A DNA stretch of 64,000 nucleotides, from positions 30,998,001 to 31,062,000 of the forward strand of contig CM060731.1 in NCBI GenBank assembly GCA_030704615.1, in the 5' to 3' direction. Shown piece by piece: positions 36,701 through 48,830 of this stretch. The DNA comes from Takakia lepidozioides. Its lineage: Eukaryota > Streptophyta > Takakiopsida > Takakiales > Takakiaceae. Position numbers and translations under genes: made by a program. A model generated the notes under the pieces. That model was not told the DNA's origin. It did not search any database and was given only the letters and a program-made list of their open reading frames with translations. Position 1 is the first letter of the stretch; every line of letters starts with the position of its first letter.

Positions 36701-38801
36701 TGTATGTGTTAAACGACAGAGTGCCAAAATGACCGACTTTAATCTTCTGAAATTCCTGGTTTTGCTTGTGGCAGTGTCAAGGGGTCCCCTCTCTTTTGCA
36801 GACAATTCAGCTCAAACATTTGCTTCTTCACGATTTGGGCCAGCACCTTCAAGCATTACCCCTACCCCTACCCTTATTCCAACATCCGTGGCTGCCTTCA
36901 CATCGAACCCTCCTACAGAGAGTTTGTTCAAGTGGGCAAATAGCAGATCACCAACTTCCGCGTCTTCATTCTCATATGTTTGCACATCAGCAGCAGGCAG
37001 GGCTAGTACTGCATCAGCTGTGGACAGAGCCATTCCATCAGGAACACCCACAAGCATCTCTGGGTCAGGTGCAGGGATGGTTTTGTCAACACCATCTGTT
37101 TCTTCAGGCTTTACAAGTGTTGGGTTTGGCTCCAATCAGACACTTGGGATCCAAGCTAGCGGCAAACCTGGTTCTGAAAGCATGCCAAGCATCTCCAACT
37201 TCAGTTCTGAGAGCAATTTGAGGCCTGGATTTCAAAGTGCAAAGCCAGAGAAAGCCGATTTTGGAGCCAAGAGTACCTCAGCTGGAGCTATCCCTCTTTC
37301 TAGTGCAACACCATTCGAAGGAGGAACCTCAGCCAGTTCCCTTGTACAGGAGGCTATTGGAGGGCAAACTGCCACTGCCAGCACGATGTCCTCGATAGCC
37401 TTCCCTTTGAATAATAGGGAAGAGTTGCCTGAAGCGAAGTCCAAAGAAACGAAGGTTGTAGTGCCAACTACTCCCAATGCCCAAGCTGTATTTGAGCAAA
37501 AGGATCTGAGCAAGGCAGTGACAAGTCTGGGTGTCCGTCTTCCCACCCTGCCTTCTGTCTCTATGGCTCCAGCAATCGTCGTCATCCCACCGGCAGCTGA
37601 CAAACCTGTTTCTCTTCTTTCTCAGTTTATTCCAATCCCAGTTTCCAGCCAATCCCCCATCTCTCCACAAGCAGGGCCCCCCTCTTCACCATTGGGGGTG
37701 GAGAATCAAGGAATGTTAGCAACAGCTGCCCCAAAAACCCAGTTCATGTTCCCTGCAGCTACTTCTTCAGCCTCTTCTCTGACCCCTGCACCAACTACAG
37801 CTACAGACCTTGAAGAGGAAGATATGGAGGAGGAACCTATCAGTATAGGATCATCTGGGTTTGCAGGCCTTGGCGGGTTAGGGCTAGGGTCAACCCCCTT
37901 GGCAGCTACAGCTCCAAAAAGCAACCCCTTTGGAGGTCCGTCCCCATTTGCTTCCCAACAATCGTCACCATCATTCTCTTTGGTGCCCCCCCCACAGGGT
38001 CAACTTTTCCGTCCAGCAACATTCAACTTACCATCTGTTCAGTCATCTCCCCAAGCGAGTGGAGCTAGTCCTTTTGGAAGTGGGTTTGGGTCTGCCGCAG
38101 GCAACCCTGTGAGCGGCAGCCTTTTCAGTGCAAACTCAGCAGCAGTGAGTCCAGGGTTTGGGAACCCTACTCAGCCTGGAGTAGGGGGTTTTGGGCAACC
38201 TTCACAGCTTGGACCTGGACAGCAAGCCTTGGGCACTGCCCTGGGAGCATTTGGACAGACCCGGCAAATGGGTGCTGGATTGGCTAGTCCATTTGGAGGT
38301 GGGCTTGGATCGGCGATGGGGGGAGGCTTTGCTAGTGCAGCTACTGGGGGAGGTTTTGCAAGTGCTGCCACTGGTGGAGGGTTTGCAGGAGCAGCAACCG
38401 CAAGTGGGTTTGCAAATGTTGCATCTGGTAAGTCATCAAAAAACCATGACTTATGAATGCCTCATTTTCCTTATTTTGAACTTTCAAGAGATGAAATTTT
38501 TCACCGCGTAGAGGTCCAAGCACTCTTTTTCTTACAAATGAAATACTAACAGAGAATGACATGCTCTCAGTGATTTGCTGCATGTTATCAAAGACCTGGA
38601 CTAGAGGCCTCCTGACTTGTTGATTTCAAAAAAGGTGCTGACTTTGCAGGAGCAGCTGGAGGTGGAGGGTTCAAGGCCTTTAGTGGGAACCAAGGTGGCG
38701 GTGGTGGTTTTGGGACATTTGCAGGAGCAGCGGGGCCAGGTTTTGGTGGCAGCCAAACAACTCCTAACCCGACCCCTCTCTTCACACAGATGAGGAGATA
38801 G
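24733..38801 (+). CDS. NUP214: Nucleoporin NUP214 (LNO1 type), FG-repeat protein of the cytoplasmic face of the pore
   Basis: About 20 exons were placed: 24733-24898, 25997-26208, 26356-26427, 26484-26655, 26984-27127, 27682-27806, 28216-28328, 28960-29099, 29528-29693, 30135-30667, 30839-31421 (or 31425), 32148 (or 32164)-32322, 32618-32675, 34022-34155, 34666-34787, about 34990-35347, 35863-35988, 36105-36396, 36802-38427 and 38650-38801. Phases match except at the exon 15/16 junction. The N-terminus is the beta-propeller (FAKDLGWSP, SWSPDGKHVAYA, VESIRWVRPDSLL, VAANRRSVDDHIV). A low-complexity linker and a coiled-coil part (RQLWSQQKLPPDLDAKRRR) follow. The C-terminus has dispersed FG motifs (NPFGG, SPFGSGFGS, GFGQP) ending FTQMRR. 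Plant NUP214 docks mRNA-export factors. One donor is GC rather than GT. No lesion was seen. Confidence 0.93.
25130..25480. repeat. Direct duplication in NUP214 intron 1
   Basis: The segment CTTACCTTTCTCC…TTTGGCTCAGTTTGAGGGTC…GGAAAGCTGTGAA…GGGGGAATACTC occurs twice, at about 25140-25300 and 25330-25480. The copies are diverged, with small indels between them. No coding function was seen. Confidence 0.75.
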
Positions 38802-38916
38802 TTGACAACAGGTGTCTCTTGTCTGTGGGAGCGTGAACGGAAAGCTTGCAGCCTCGCTGAGGCCTTGGTGAGGTCCTCCAAGCAGCAAGGATGGACAATA
38901 GAGATCCATTTAAAAT

Positions 38917-39349
38917 GTGGCTAGGTGTAATGCCTGGATGATGTGTACTTGAAACTCAGCCTCCATGCCCCTTCTTGCCCTTGGAGTGGGTCAGCAGGGT
39001 GGTAAAAACAGAGAACTCGTTGGAGCTTGCACTGGGCTTATGTTCTTATCAAGGACATATGGCTAGGTGTAATGCCTGGATGATGTGTACTTGAAACTCA
39101 GCCTCCAAGAAGCCCCTCCTTGCCCTTGGAGTGGGTCAGCGAGGTGGTAAAAACAGAGAACTCGTTGGAGCTTGCACTGGGCTTATGTTCTTATCAAGGA
39201 CATATGGCTAGGTGTAATGCCTGGATGATGTGTACTTGAAACTCAGCCTCCAAGAAGCCCCTCCTTGCCCTTGGAGTGGGTCAGCGAGGTGGTAAAAACA
39301 GAGAACTCGTTGGAGCTTGCACTGGGCTTATGTTCTTATCAAGGACATA
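38917..39349. repeat. Three tandem ~145-bp repeats downstream of NUP214
   Basis: Units beginning GGCTAGGTGTAATGCCTGG occur at about 38919, 39061 and 39206, giving periods of 142 and 145 bp. The second and third are nearly identical. They begin about 115 bases after the NUP214 stop and may lie in its 3' UTR or terminator region. Confidence 0.9.
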
Positions 39350-41360
39350 ACAAGACATTGACAAGTCAAACTTGCTTACATCATGCTAGCTCCATGAAAA
39401 AGCTATGGCCTCTACCAATATTTCCTATCCTTGCCCCCTGCTATTTACTATGTCTGAACTGCTGAAACTGCAGGGCTTGGGTTTTGATGTGAATTCGAAT
39501 AACAATATTTTTGAAAGCACTGAAACTGATAGGATACTGGTTTCAGTGTTGGGTGGCAAGTAATATATGCAATACTGAAACATGGTTATCATCACAAACT
39601 TGAAATCCACCATAGGCCACTTAAAAGATATAGAGATACCTTCACTAAGCCCACTCCCTGCAGGACATGGGCGTGTGGCTCTTTTTCATGTTGGTTCAAG
39701 TCTCTCCATGATTGGCAAATTTCTTACCATATACCTAGTATGGTTATCTCCTTCATATCCTAACATTTTGGCTCAACTCTACAAGACTTTAAATAGCCTC
39801 ATCACAAAAGATATCTTGGTACAATGGGTGCTATTTACATCTATCTATTCTTTTTTGAAATATTTTCTTAAAATATTGGATTGGCTATCCACAAGGGGAT
39901 AACCGATGAAATATGACCGGCTAGAGCCGGTCTTCCAAGTGTGTAGTTAAAGCGACATACATATGCATGATTCAAAGCCGGTCTTCCAAGTGTGTATTTA
40001 AAGCGACATAAATATGCATGATTCAAACTACATGTATACACCAAAAATTCATTAAAACCCAACCTTATAACACACACTCGAGGTTAAATATTAATGGCGT
40101 TTCATCTTGCATCATCCATGTCCAATGGTGGTTGGTAATGATACATGCTTGTTTTCATAACTTAAAAGTCATCATCCATAAACAGAATCATCATGTTAAA
40201 TGTGTCCAAAATCTGTTTAATGCATCCAAGACCAATTAAACAAAGCCCAAACCTACAACAATGTGCTACTAATCCTTACCATACCATACTAAATTGAGAG
40301 TTTCTCATGTTAGTGTTGGAATGTTATGTATGATCTACAGGTCTCCGTCCCCTTTATTTTTATTTTTATTTTTAAACATTCATAAGTGACAATAAGTTAC
40401 GTCTTAGGTGGCCGATATTACCCAACAGGTTTTTTTTAATAAAAGCCATATCTAATATTTTAATATTAATTACACCATGTATAGTTTGTTTCGTTCTGGT
40501 GCGACATTCCCTCTTGTGTGCCCAATGGCTCATATGATAGGGGTTTTTTTTTTCCCTCCTCCTAAAGGGCCAAAATTGTGAGCAGTCGCTTCCCGGTTTC
40601 TTTTTCTTTATAAAAAAAAAAAAAACAACTATAAAAATACTCTTCAACATTTATATAATTGAATTTCAACTAGATTGTTTTAGTTTTTTTTAGTTTTTTT
40701 TTTTTTTTGAACAAGGGACAGAGGCAATGGATGAAACTTTACTAAGGATTATTTGAAGGGAAAAAATGAGAACCCCTGATTGCCCGTATGGTGCTGTTGG
40801 ATAACTCGCGAACAGTGACTGAGAAATGAGACACCGTGAAACATACAATTTGACACCATCAAGATTGGGATGCTAGCAGCCTAGAAAATACCCAGCGATA
40901 CCATAAGAGAAGCTGCCATTTGGGAGCACAGGTAAGTCCATGCAATAGCCATTAGAGGCAAAGACAGGGCCAGTGAAAACGCCCTAGCAGGAGCAGAGGA
41001 CGAAGGGCGGACTGAACAGAGCGACGGTGAACCCTAAAGAAGGAGGGCCGAGGGTAACATGAACTGGGAGGCAGGAGCGAGAAGGGGTTGGGCAGCGAAT
41101 TAGGAAGAGAGCAGAAGATTGGAGCTGACAGTGGGGTATCAAAAAACAGAGAGATGTCTACTCTCCCTCATTTTCTGCTCATATGCTTGATCTTCGAAGG
41201 GTATTGTGCAGATTCAGAGGTGCTGGGTTAAAGGTCAAGCTAAAAAAATGCGATCTCTGTATGGCTGAGCTTCATTTCCTATGACACATGCTCTCTGCAG
41301 CATGTATCAGCCCTGACCCTAATAAGCTGTGTGGGAGTATCCTACCCCTCGTGACAAGAA
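39350..41360. other. AT-rich spacer with repeats, no gene recognised
   Basis: It contains a 51-bp tandem duplication (39925-39975 and 39976-40026, beginning AGCCGGTCTTCCAAG). A possible MITE-like pair with CTCCGTCCCCT near 40345 and AGGGACAGAGGC near 40711 encloses poly-T and poly-A runs. No coding segment was seen. Confidence 0.5.
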
Positions 41361-42528
41361 CTGTGTGCATGCTTTCTTAGACTTGGCATCGTACTATCAT
41401 AGGTTCATCAAGCACTTTGCTAAAATAGCTGTTGCCCTTAACATGTTGTTATGCAAGCATGTGAAGTTCACTTGGGGGCCCTAGCAGCTTTCTGCCTTTG
41501 AAAAGTTGAAAATTGCTTTGACTGTGCTTCCATTTTAATCTTTCCAAACTTCACCCAACCCTTCCTGCTACAAAGTTCAAACAGATGCCTCAGACTTGGC
41601 TATGTCAGTCATTCTATGTCAAAAACGCGACGGTAGAGAACATGTGGTAGCTTAAGCTTCTCGCCACCTTGATAAGCATGAGAAGAACTATGGTATTACT
41701 GACAAAGAAGGCTTAGCAGTCATTTTTGGAGTTAAACATTTTAAGTAGTACTTGCATGGCTGTCCTTTTGTTGTTGAAATTGATCATCTACCTCTAAAAG
41801 CACTCAAGACTCCTCATGAATTTGTCTGGAAGGCTGGCAAGGTGGTCCTTGACGTTGCAGATGTTTGATTATGATATTCGTTACAAGAAGGGCAAGGCCA
41901 ATGCTAATGTTGATGCCCTAACTCGTAGCGAACCTAAGTCCTCTCAACCCTACATGACTTTAGATGATCTTGCTCAGCAGTTGCCTGCTCCTGCTTCATC
42001 ATTACCCTCTCCTGTTTTTGATGGCCCTAATTTGTTAGTTCATTTTGCTACTGTTCCTACCTCTCCTCCTGATCTCATGTCAGAATGGGATATGCTTTCT
42101 TTTGCTGCTGGTTAGCTAGTTTATTGGGTGCAGCACTGTCACCGAGGTCACCTCCGAGGTCTAGTTGGTAAATCCCTCTCTTTCTATGCACTTGCTTTCT
42201 CTTGCTGCTGTTCCTGGTTTTGGTCTCTTCCTCTCCATACGGCATTTGCTTGTGTGCTTACCAAGTACAGTCTGCTCTGTCACTAAGCAACCCCTTTTTC
42301 ACGTGGTTGAGCTACTCATACCCTGGAGCAAACTAAGGCGAACACTCCTTGGTTGCTCACACTAACCTAAGGGTGTAGCTATGTACATCTGCAGACATGG
42401 AAGATCAACTGTAACATCAAGCCCTCCTCTAGAAGTGTAAAACTGGCACACATCTGCAGGGTCTCTCCTCCCATACTATGAGGCAAGTAAACCTATTAAG
42501 GTGGCCATTTTGGTCCACATCATAGGTA

Positions 42529-43500
42529 TGGATTTGAAGTGACAAAATCATTTGTCATTTGATTCATATGGACTAATATATGTAAAAACAAAATAGGCAT
42601 TTTTTGAAAAGTCCATAGCTCATCTTGTTTTTTGGATTTTGGGTGTCATTTTTTTTTTCTAGAAGTATAAAAACCTATAATCTTCAATGGCTAGGTGGCA
42701 TATTGATTTTTTTTTGTAAACTCTAATTTTTAGTTTTTCACAATTTCTCTAAATAATAGACTAAAATATTTAATGAATTATATCTTTAATATTTGGGGTA
42801 GGACTCTTTACTAAATATGTTCAGTATACCATTATCTATCACTGATGCAACTGCCCTAAGGGTCATAGCTATGTTAGTGTAGCTACTGATTACTTGTCTA
42901 AATGGGTTGAGATCCGGCTTTTGGTTGCTAAGGATAGCGATGAGGTGGTTCAGTTCTTCTTTGATGAAATCATGTTGCGGCATGGCTGCCCCCTTGAGAT
43001 CTTGACTGACCAGGGTACTGAGTTCTATAACCAGTTGATGGAGGTTGTGTGTTTCAATAGGCAGTTGCAGAATTGGATGGATCAAAAGCGGCACATGTTG
43101 AGTCCACTGGAAGTCCATGGATTTGTTTTATTTTTTTGTCGAGTCTATTGCTTTCAGTTTATTTTTTAAAGATAGATAGTAGTATACATAACATTTTTAG
43201 TAAAGAGTTCATCCTCAAATATTGAAAACACTCTTTACTAGATATTTTAATCTTTAATTTGAAAAAACATTTAGACGTCAAAATCTAGAGTGTACAACCA
43301 CTTGTCCATATACCACTTGGCACCTCTAAATTATAGGTTTGTATGCCTTTTTAGTAAAGGACTACACCTCAAAAACCCAAAACATAAGATGCTATGGACT
43401 AGAGCAAATCAACCTGTTTTTATGTGAAAAATAGTCTATAGCTCTCAATTCCTAAGATAACTAGTCCATATAAAAGTGGATTTGGGTTGGATTTAGAAAT
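42529..43500. repeat. Large inverted repeat (arms ~310 bp) around the integrase core
   Basis: The A/T-rich segment at about 42529-42840 is matched in reverse complement by about 43171-43500. Matching landmarks include GTCCATAGC near the outer third, AAAACCTATAAT in the middle and CTCTTTACTAAA near the inner end. The arms are diverged (roughly 70-75 % by eye). The 330-base spacer is the integrase core fragment. Two opposite insertions of one MITE family, or a fold-back element, would explain this. Confidence 0.65.
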
Positions 43501-44071
43501 GACACCTTTAGTGTGTTTTCCTTTGTGCCAGTGTATGAGTGTACACGATGTTTTTTCAGTCCATAAGATTTTATGTGTAACATCTGTACTCCACAGTAAT
43601 CAACTTTAAAAGTCCGTGGCTCTCTGGTACATGATTGTTTTTGCAATCTAACAATTGGTACACATACCTATTGTAATTAGAAACCCTATACCATATATTT
43701 AGATGAAATATTGAGTTGTTGGACAAATATGGGTAAAACCATGTAGGGAGGGCACTGCAGAAACTGCCATGTTACACAAAAACTGAGACACCCATCCTGC
43801 AAATACCCCAATCTTGATGTCAAGCATTGCTTGACGGCTCCTTATAACCCCTAGTGCAATGGGCTCACTAAAAAGTTCAACAAAATTATATGCCAGCTTC
43901 TTAAAAAGAATGGTGTCCTGACAGATGAATGGGATATTACCTTACCTATCCTAATCTTTGCTTATAGGACCTCTGTACATGCTAGTACCCGCCATTCTTT
44001 TTTTGAATTATTCTATCCTCGCAAAACTCGGACACCACTACATGTTCTTGTGTTACAAACTCAAATGGAGG

Positions 44072-44713
44072 CACTACAACAAATAGGGGGGGGGTTACCG
44101 ACGCTAGCCGCGCCCCCACGCCCCGCGCGGCGCTAAGCCCGCGACGTCGAGCCCGCGGCGCTTTTTTGTGACGCCCCAAAGTCGCAATCTCCCGTTGCGA
44201 CACCATTACGACGCCCAGCCGTCGCAAGGTGGCATCAAGGGGAAAAGAGGGCCCTCGCTGCGACGGATTTTCGTCGGGGCGTCGCAAATTCAAATAAAAT
44301 AAAATAAATAAAAATAAAAATAAAAAATAGACGTTGCGACGCCTCAGCATCGCAAAAGCGTAACTGAGGGCGCCCCAGCACCTCTGCGACGCCAAGGCGT
44401 CGCAATAGCATCACCACAGTGTGAGTTTTTTTGTTTTTTTGTTTTTTTGGGCTTTGCGGCTCTCAACTTCACAAAAACGTCGTTGGGTCGCCCTGCGCTG
44501 GGACGCCAGGGGGTCGCCACAGTGGGTCGCAATGGTGTTGTAGTCAACTTAGGTCATCACAAGGACGTCGCTTGGGGCGCCTGGCGGTGGGGGGGTGCAA
44601 CGACGACGACGACGCTAGGGCTGGGGCTGGGGCTGGGCACTAAGGCTGTGAAGGTTGCAACTCCCCGGCATCATAAGAGGGACCCCTTTAGAAGGAACTT
44701 GAAGGAAATCTTC

Positions 44714-44749
<36 letters not shown>

Positions 44750-45360
44750 TGTTTTTGTGATACATAGATGTAGCGTAGGTGTGTTGGTTAGTCTGTAGTG
44801 TCTTAGAAATGTTATAAAGTGGAGGTCTCAGGTTCAAATATGCATTGCATGATATATATAGAACCATGAACATATCACCATTAGACAGAACTGGAGTCAA
44901 TGATCAACGCTGGAGTCAATGGTCAACAAGTTTTTGAAATTCAAAATTTCAAATATAAAATTTCCCGCCTAAATTCAAATGTACCCCTTAAATTGCGACG
45001 TCCGGGCGTCGCACTTTGTGACCCCCGGACGGTGCTAAATCTGCATTGCAGAGTAGGTTTTTATTTTCATTTTTATTTTTTATTTTAATTTTTAATTTTT
45101 AATTTTTAATTTTTAATTTTTAAATAATATATTTAATAAAATAAATATTTATTTATTTACTACAAATAAATTTTATGCGACGCCCGGGCGTCGCAAATCG
45201 CGGTTTCGCCTTTTTGCGACCCCATTGGTCGCAAATTTGCAAAGTTTCTTTGGCGACGGGCTTGCGACGCCCGGGCGTCGCAAATTTGGTTCTTCCCCCT
45301 GCCCGAAAAGGGCTGTTTTACGACGCTGCGGCGTCGAAAACCCCCCCTTTTCCTGTAGTG
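44072..45360. mobile_element. Non-autonomous CACTA (En/Spm) transposon
   Basis: It begins CACTACAACAAATAGGGGG and ends CCCCTTTTCCTGTAGTG, the terminal CACTA signature. The flanking 3-bp target sites are AGG (44069-44071) and AAG (45361-45363). Both subterminal regions are filled with variants of the palindrome GCGACGCCCGGGCGTCGC. Such clustered subterminal repeats are the usual transposase-binding sites of this superfamily. The 1289-bp interior holds an AATTTTT-type repeat (about 45070-45125), a TA run near 44718-44742 and a SINE-like stretch near 44768-44845. No transposase was seen. It sits inside the gypsy integrase. Confidence 0.85.
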
Positions 45361-45800
45361 AAGAACCCGTGGTATGGAAAGAATTTCTAAACCATCTTAC
45401 TGCTTATCGTTTGCGTTTGCTTGAAACTGCCAAGCATAACATTCAAGTTTCTCAGGTAGTCGAGGCTCGGAATTATAATAGAAGAGTAGTCTATTCTGAA
45501 ACTTTTGCTATAGGATAGACTGTTTGTGTTCACTTGCAGCCTGGCAAGCAGGTGACGAAGTCCAAGATGAGATTGATGGCCCTTACCTGATTCATGCCAT
45601 CCTACCGGCCGTCAATACCGGCTTCGACAACATCCTTCTATTGCGGAGATTGCTGGGACTGTCAATGTTTCCCAGCTTCTTCCTTCCGAGCTGCAGTTTG
45701 ATCTTAGCTGCATCAACATGGAGAATCGGCATGTTGTTTTGATACATATGAAACGAGCTCGCATTGATCCGGCTTCAGAACTGCAGGAGTAGTTTTTAAT

Positions 45801-47136
45801 GGTGACACTTGATTTTTGATTGGTTTGGCTTTGACATTTGAGTCACCATGGCTTCCTTTTCTTTTCGAACTGAGGTTGCACACCTCATGAGATAGGGTTT
45901 CTCCCCAACAAGGTTTTATCCTTCGCTCATACTACAGAGCAAGGTTTTCTTTGTTGAGGTTTTGTCATCCCATCTCAGTGCAACCTTGAGCAGCACTGCT
46001 CCCTGTCTGAGTGTAGTGTTGGATAGATAGCTCGCTCCTCTGTGTGCCATGAGGCTTTACATATGTGATGGCTAGATTCCCTCTGCACTGCTTTCTCGAC
46101 ATCTGGATGAATGGACGATGACAAATGCGGATGAATGGCCGTTGGGCAAAAGGTGGATGAATCTATCTGGCAGATCTATTTATAAACATGAGTGTCTTAT
46201 GCTAACAACTAGCTTATATCTAAGTTAGGTGAAGTGGCATCCTATCTGGATGGGCACCTAGCTGGAATCCATGCAGCCAATCAGGGTTTGCCACTCTGTT
46301 GAATAAGATTATGGGCCTTCGTTTATAAAAATGATCAGCACGAAGCTTAGGGCGGCTGGTGTACTTTACAAGTGTAATTCCTATGTACTGAGAGACGAAT
46401 GTGCATGTGTCTTTGGATGAACCAATATTTCCGTGTGAGCAGCAGTGACCTCTACGAGTGATTCTACCTTCCTCATATGCTTGTTCTGCCGAGCTGACAT
46501 CCCTCACTTAGCACGAACCTCTAGAGGGGGGAATAACCTAGGTGGTGCAGAATCTCGGCTTTACAGTGTTGTTCTCCTTACGTCTCTCGGGTGGGTGTAA
46601 ATTAGAAATCACAACTGTAGCGTGGTTTCTGACTGTTACCATAATCACTTGGTGGGAAACCATGAGGCCAAGTGATGGACACAACATATTCCCATGGGCC
46701 CAACACTCTCAGGTTCTATATCCTCAGGTTCTATTTTATTGATATTGAGAAAGCTGCACGAAGCAGCAGTAAGCAAAGTTTAACTAGTTAAATTTAAACA
46801 GACGTACCATTTTTGTGCCTTCAGGGAAAACATGCTATCTTAGCCTAAGTTATGTGTGTGTGTAAGATTCCTCTTCACACACACACATTGCCTTAAACGC
46901 AGAAAAGGGAGTAATAATATTTCATTGCTGCTAGCTATATATGGATGCAACAACATACGATTGTATTTGTATATGAGCACCGACGTGGATACACGCATCA
47001 TACTAAATAATTAGTTGACTAATTGAACTTGGATCTTCACTTGCGCATCTTCCTGCCTCTGACTGCAAATTCTTGATCCGCAACCTCCTCGTCATCAACA
47101 TGTACTGGTGCAGATTCATGCAAAGCGCGTCAATAG
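45801..47136. other. Spacer, possibly retrotransposon 3' flank
   Basis: It holds no recognisable exon. A run such as 'CACCTCATGAGATAGGGTTTCTCC' near 45885 is the kind of leader found in plant LTRs, but no matching second copy was found. A short GTGTGTGTG…CACACACAC inverted pair lies near 46853-46888. Confidence 0.35.
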
Positions 47137-47800
47137 TCAACAGTCAAACCACACCAAACGCCCGTTATCGTTCGCAATATGGTAATTTACATCGAATCGT
47201 GTTTGTGCTATCCAATTAGTGCTGCCATCAAGCTTCTTGCCAAACAGCCAAAATATCGAAAAAAAAAATATTGATTCATATATCCAAGTGAGGTGCACGA
47301 GTCTATATAGCCGTATCCCAGCACCAAGTTCCCGTTGTCGTTGGCTATAAGCCAGTCGAGATGTAGTTCCGCTTGCCATATGACCTCCCCATTCCATAGG
47401 TCGCAGTTGGCTCTGATAATACTCCCGTCAAGGGTTATTCCCCAGCAAGAACGCGTTAAAATAACCACCAAATCATTAATATGCCTTTAATTTAGAAGCA
47501 TACTTGATTTCACAAAGTAAATATTCTGTTGCAAAATTCAGACTTTGCACTAATAATAATATTGCGGATTTTAGTACGCAAAGTGAAGCGAGCCTCATTG
47601 TCAAACATTCCAGCATCTGCAATGAGGTCCTCCACTTCATCAATCGTATTGTCTTCCAACAAAAAGAAATACTTGATTCCTTGCTCAACCACCTTGCAAT
47701 CCGTCCGCACGTCATCCGGCCCATTATTATTTAAAATTAGCACTAATTTGTCGAGGTTGTCAATGCCAAGTCGACACCCCTTTCTTTTAGAAAAAAAAAA
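47137..47800 (-). pseudogene. B-type (mannose-binding) lectin-like gene remnant
   Basis: On the minus strand, two repeats with the B-lectin pattern are seen: NGEVIWQAELHLDWLIANDN followed by GNLVL, and DGSTNWIAQTRFDVNYHIAN followed by DNGRLVW. They lie in different frames, separated near a run of nine or ten A/T bases (47258-47268), so one frameshift is likely. Just upstream (about 47790-47510) an open frame of about 95 codons (NLDKLVLILNNNGPDDVRTD…) of unknown fold may belong to the same gene. Its 5' side meets the LINE at 47841, which may have truncated it. B-lectins bind mannose and are common in non-seed plants. Confidence 0.45.
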
Positions 47801-47840
47801 GAAAAAAAATCGATATTGCCCTACCGACATGTGCTAAAAA

Positions 47841-48830
47841 ATGAAAAAGTTGACCAACAGAATCCTCCCGGTATCTGCTATGTTCTCTAATCCCCCAGCC
47901 GCTTGCTCTTCTTGCAATTTGCAATCCCTGGAGGATTTGGAGCACTGTTTTGTTGCCTGCCCTTTTGCGCAAGTTGTTTGTAATAGGGCTTGTGCTTTGA
48001 TTTCCCTTTGGAACCCAGGCTTGACTTATTCTCCTTTTGCATTGTTGTTAAATGTCGACGGGGGTCATGTTTTTTGCTCTTGCCTGGTGTGGGAATCACT
48101 TAGAGGGATAATTCTGTGGAACTTATGGAGGATGAGATGTGGAGAGCTATTCCAGAAAGTGAGGCCTTGTCTGCAGAGAGTGTTGCATTGGGCTCACTCA
48201 GATCTGGTGTGTGAGGCTCGCAAAGCTTGGCTTGTTATTGTTGCAGCTCTTCCCAAATGTGGCAACATAAGGAGAAACCAGTTGCTTGCATCCTTCGACA
48301 ATTCTTGGGGAAAGGGCAAGATCTTCGGCACCAGAATTTCAGACTCTTGGGTTGTGTGGGAGGACAGCTTCTCTTCCTGCTGGCAGTGAAATTAGCGTGA
48401 AGAATTCTCCTTTAGAAGAGGCTGAGGTTAATTGGAGGCACAAAAGAAGCCTTAGGAAGGGCAAGTCAAAACTCAGCTCTCCTTTGATTCTCCCAAGCGT
48501 AAGAGTACATGTAAATGCATGTCGCTCACCTCCCATCCTCCCCCGAGCTTTTTATTTTTATGTCTTGCAAAAAATACCAACTTGTGCCCTATTTTCTGTA
48601 TTTGTACCGAAAAGTGAAAACAATACAAACGATATGGGATTATAAAAAAATTAACTTGGAAGAGTACGTTCCCCCTCCTCAACGGCCTGATTTAGGGCTG
48701 TCGCTCCCAAGTTTCCTTAAAGAAAAATATAAAATACAAGGTGAATTCTGAACTTACCACTGCTGAATCTGTAAGTTCTTACAGTGTTCTTTATTTTTAT
48801 TTTTATTTTTTATTTGTTTTTAAAGAAGGC
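47841..48830 (+). mobile_element. 5'-truncated LINE, zf-RVT C-terminus
   Basis: The frame at 47841-48389 encodes the end of a plant L1-like ORF2. It has the reverse-transcriptase zinc-binding module CSSCNLQSLEDLEHCFVAC, followed by LLWNLWRMRCGELF-type residues and the C-terminal extension. The 3' region runs to about 48830 and ends in T/A-rich repeats. It belongs to a different LINE group from the copy at 4740-6090, since it lacks the hairpin and the ATTTC tail. Confidence 0.7.

Larger units (their letters stand above)
41361..45800 (+). mobile_element. Decayed Ty3/gypsy-type LTR retrotransposon pol
   Basis: In order the sequence shows: an RT end-like piece (SYYHRFIKHFAKIA, about 41390); an RNase H-like DASDLAMSVILCQ (about 41585) and LDKHEKNYGITDKE; the usual 'RLARW' junction (about 41825); an integrase core with ATDYLSKWVE and ILTDQGTEFYN (about 42885-43035); and a late integrase part with APYNP and FELFYPRK (about 43835-44030), continuing after 45363. 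Many in-frame stops are present, and there are two large interruptions: an inverted-repeat pair at 42529-43500 and a CACTA element at 44072-45360. No LTR pair or gag was recognised. It is inactive. Confidence 0.8.

Noticed and set aside
40345-40722. Larger MITE defined by CTCCGTCCCC and AGGGACAGAGGC
   Set aside because: Inverted match is only about 12 bases with mismatches and no target duplication, so it is mentioned only as a possibility.
44101-44420. GC-rich block as a CpG island or a coding region for an Arg/Ala-rich protein
   Set aside because: The GC content comes from repeated GCGACG/CGTCGC palindromes in the CACTA subterminal region, and the frames are not conserved between repeats.
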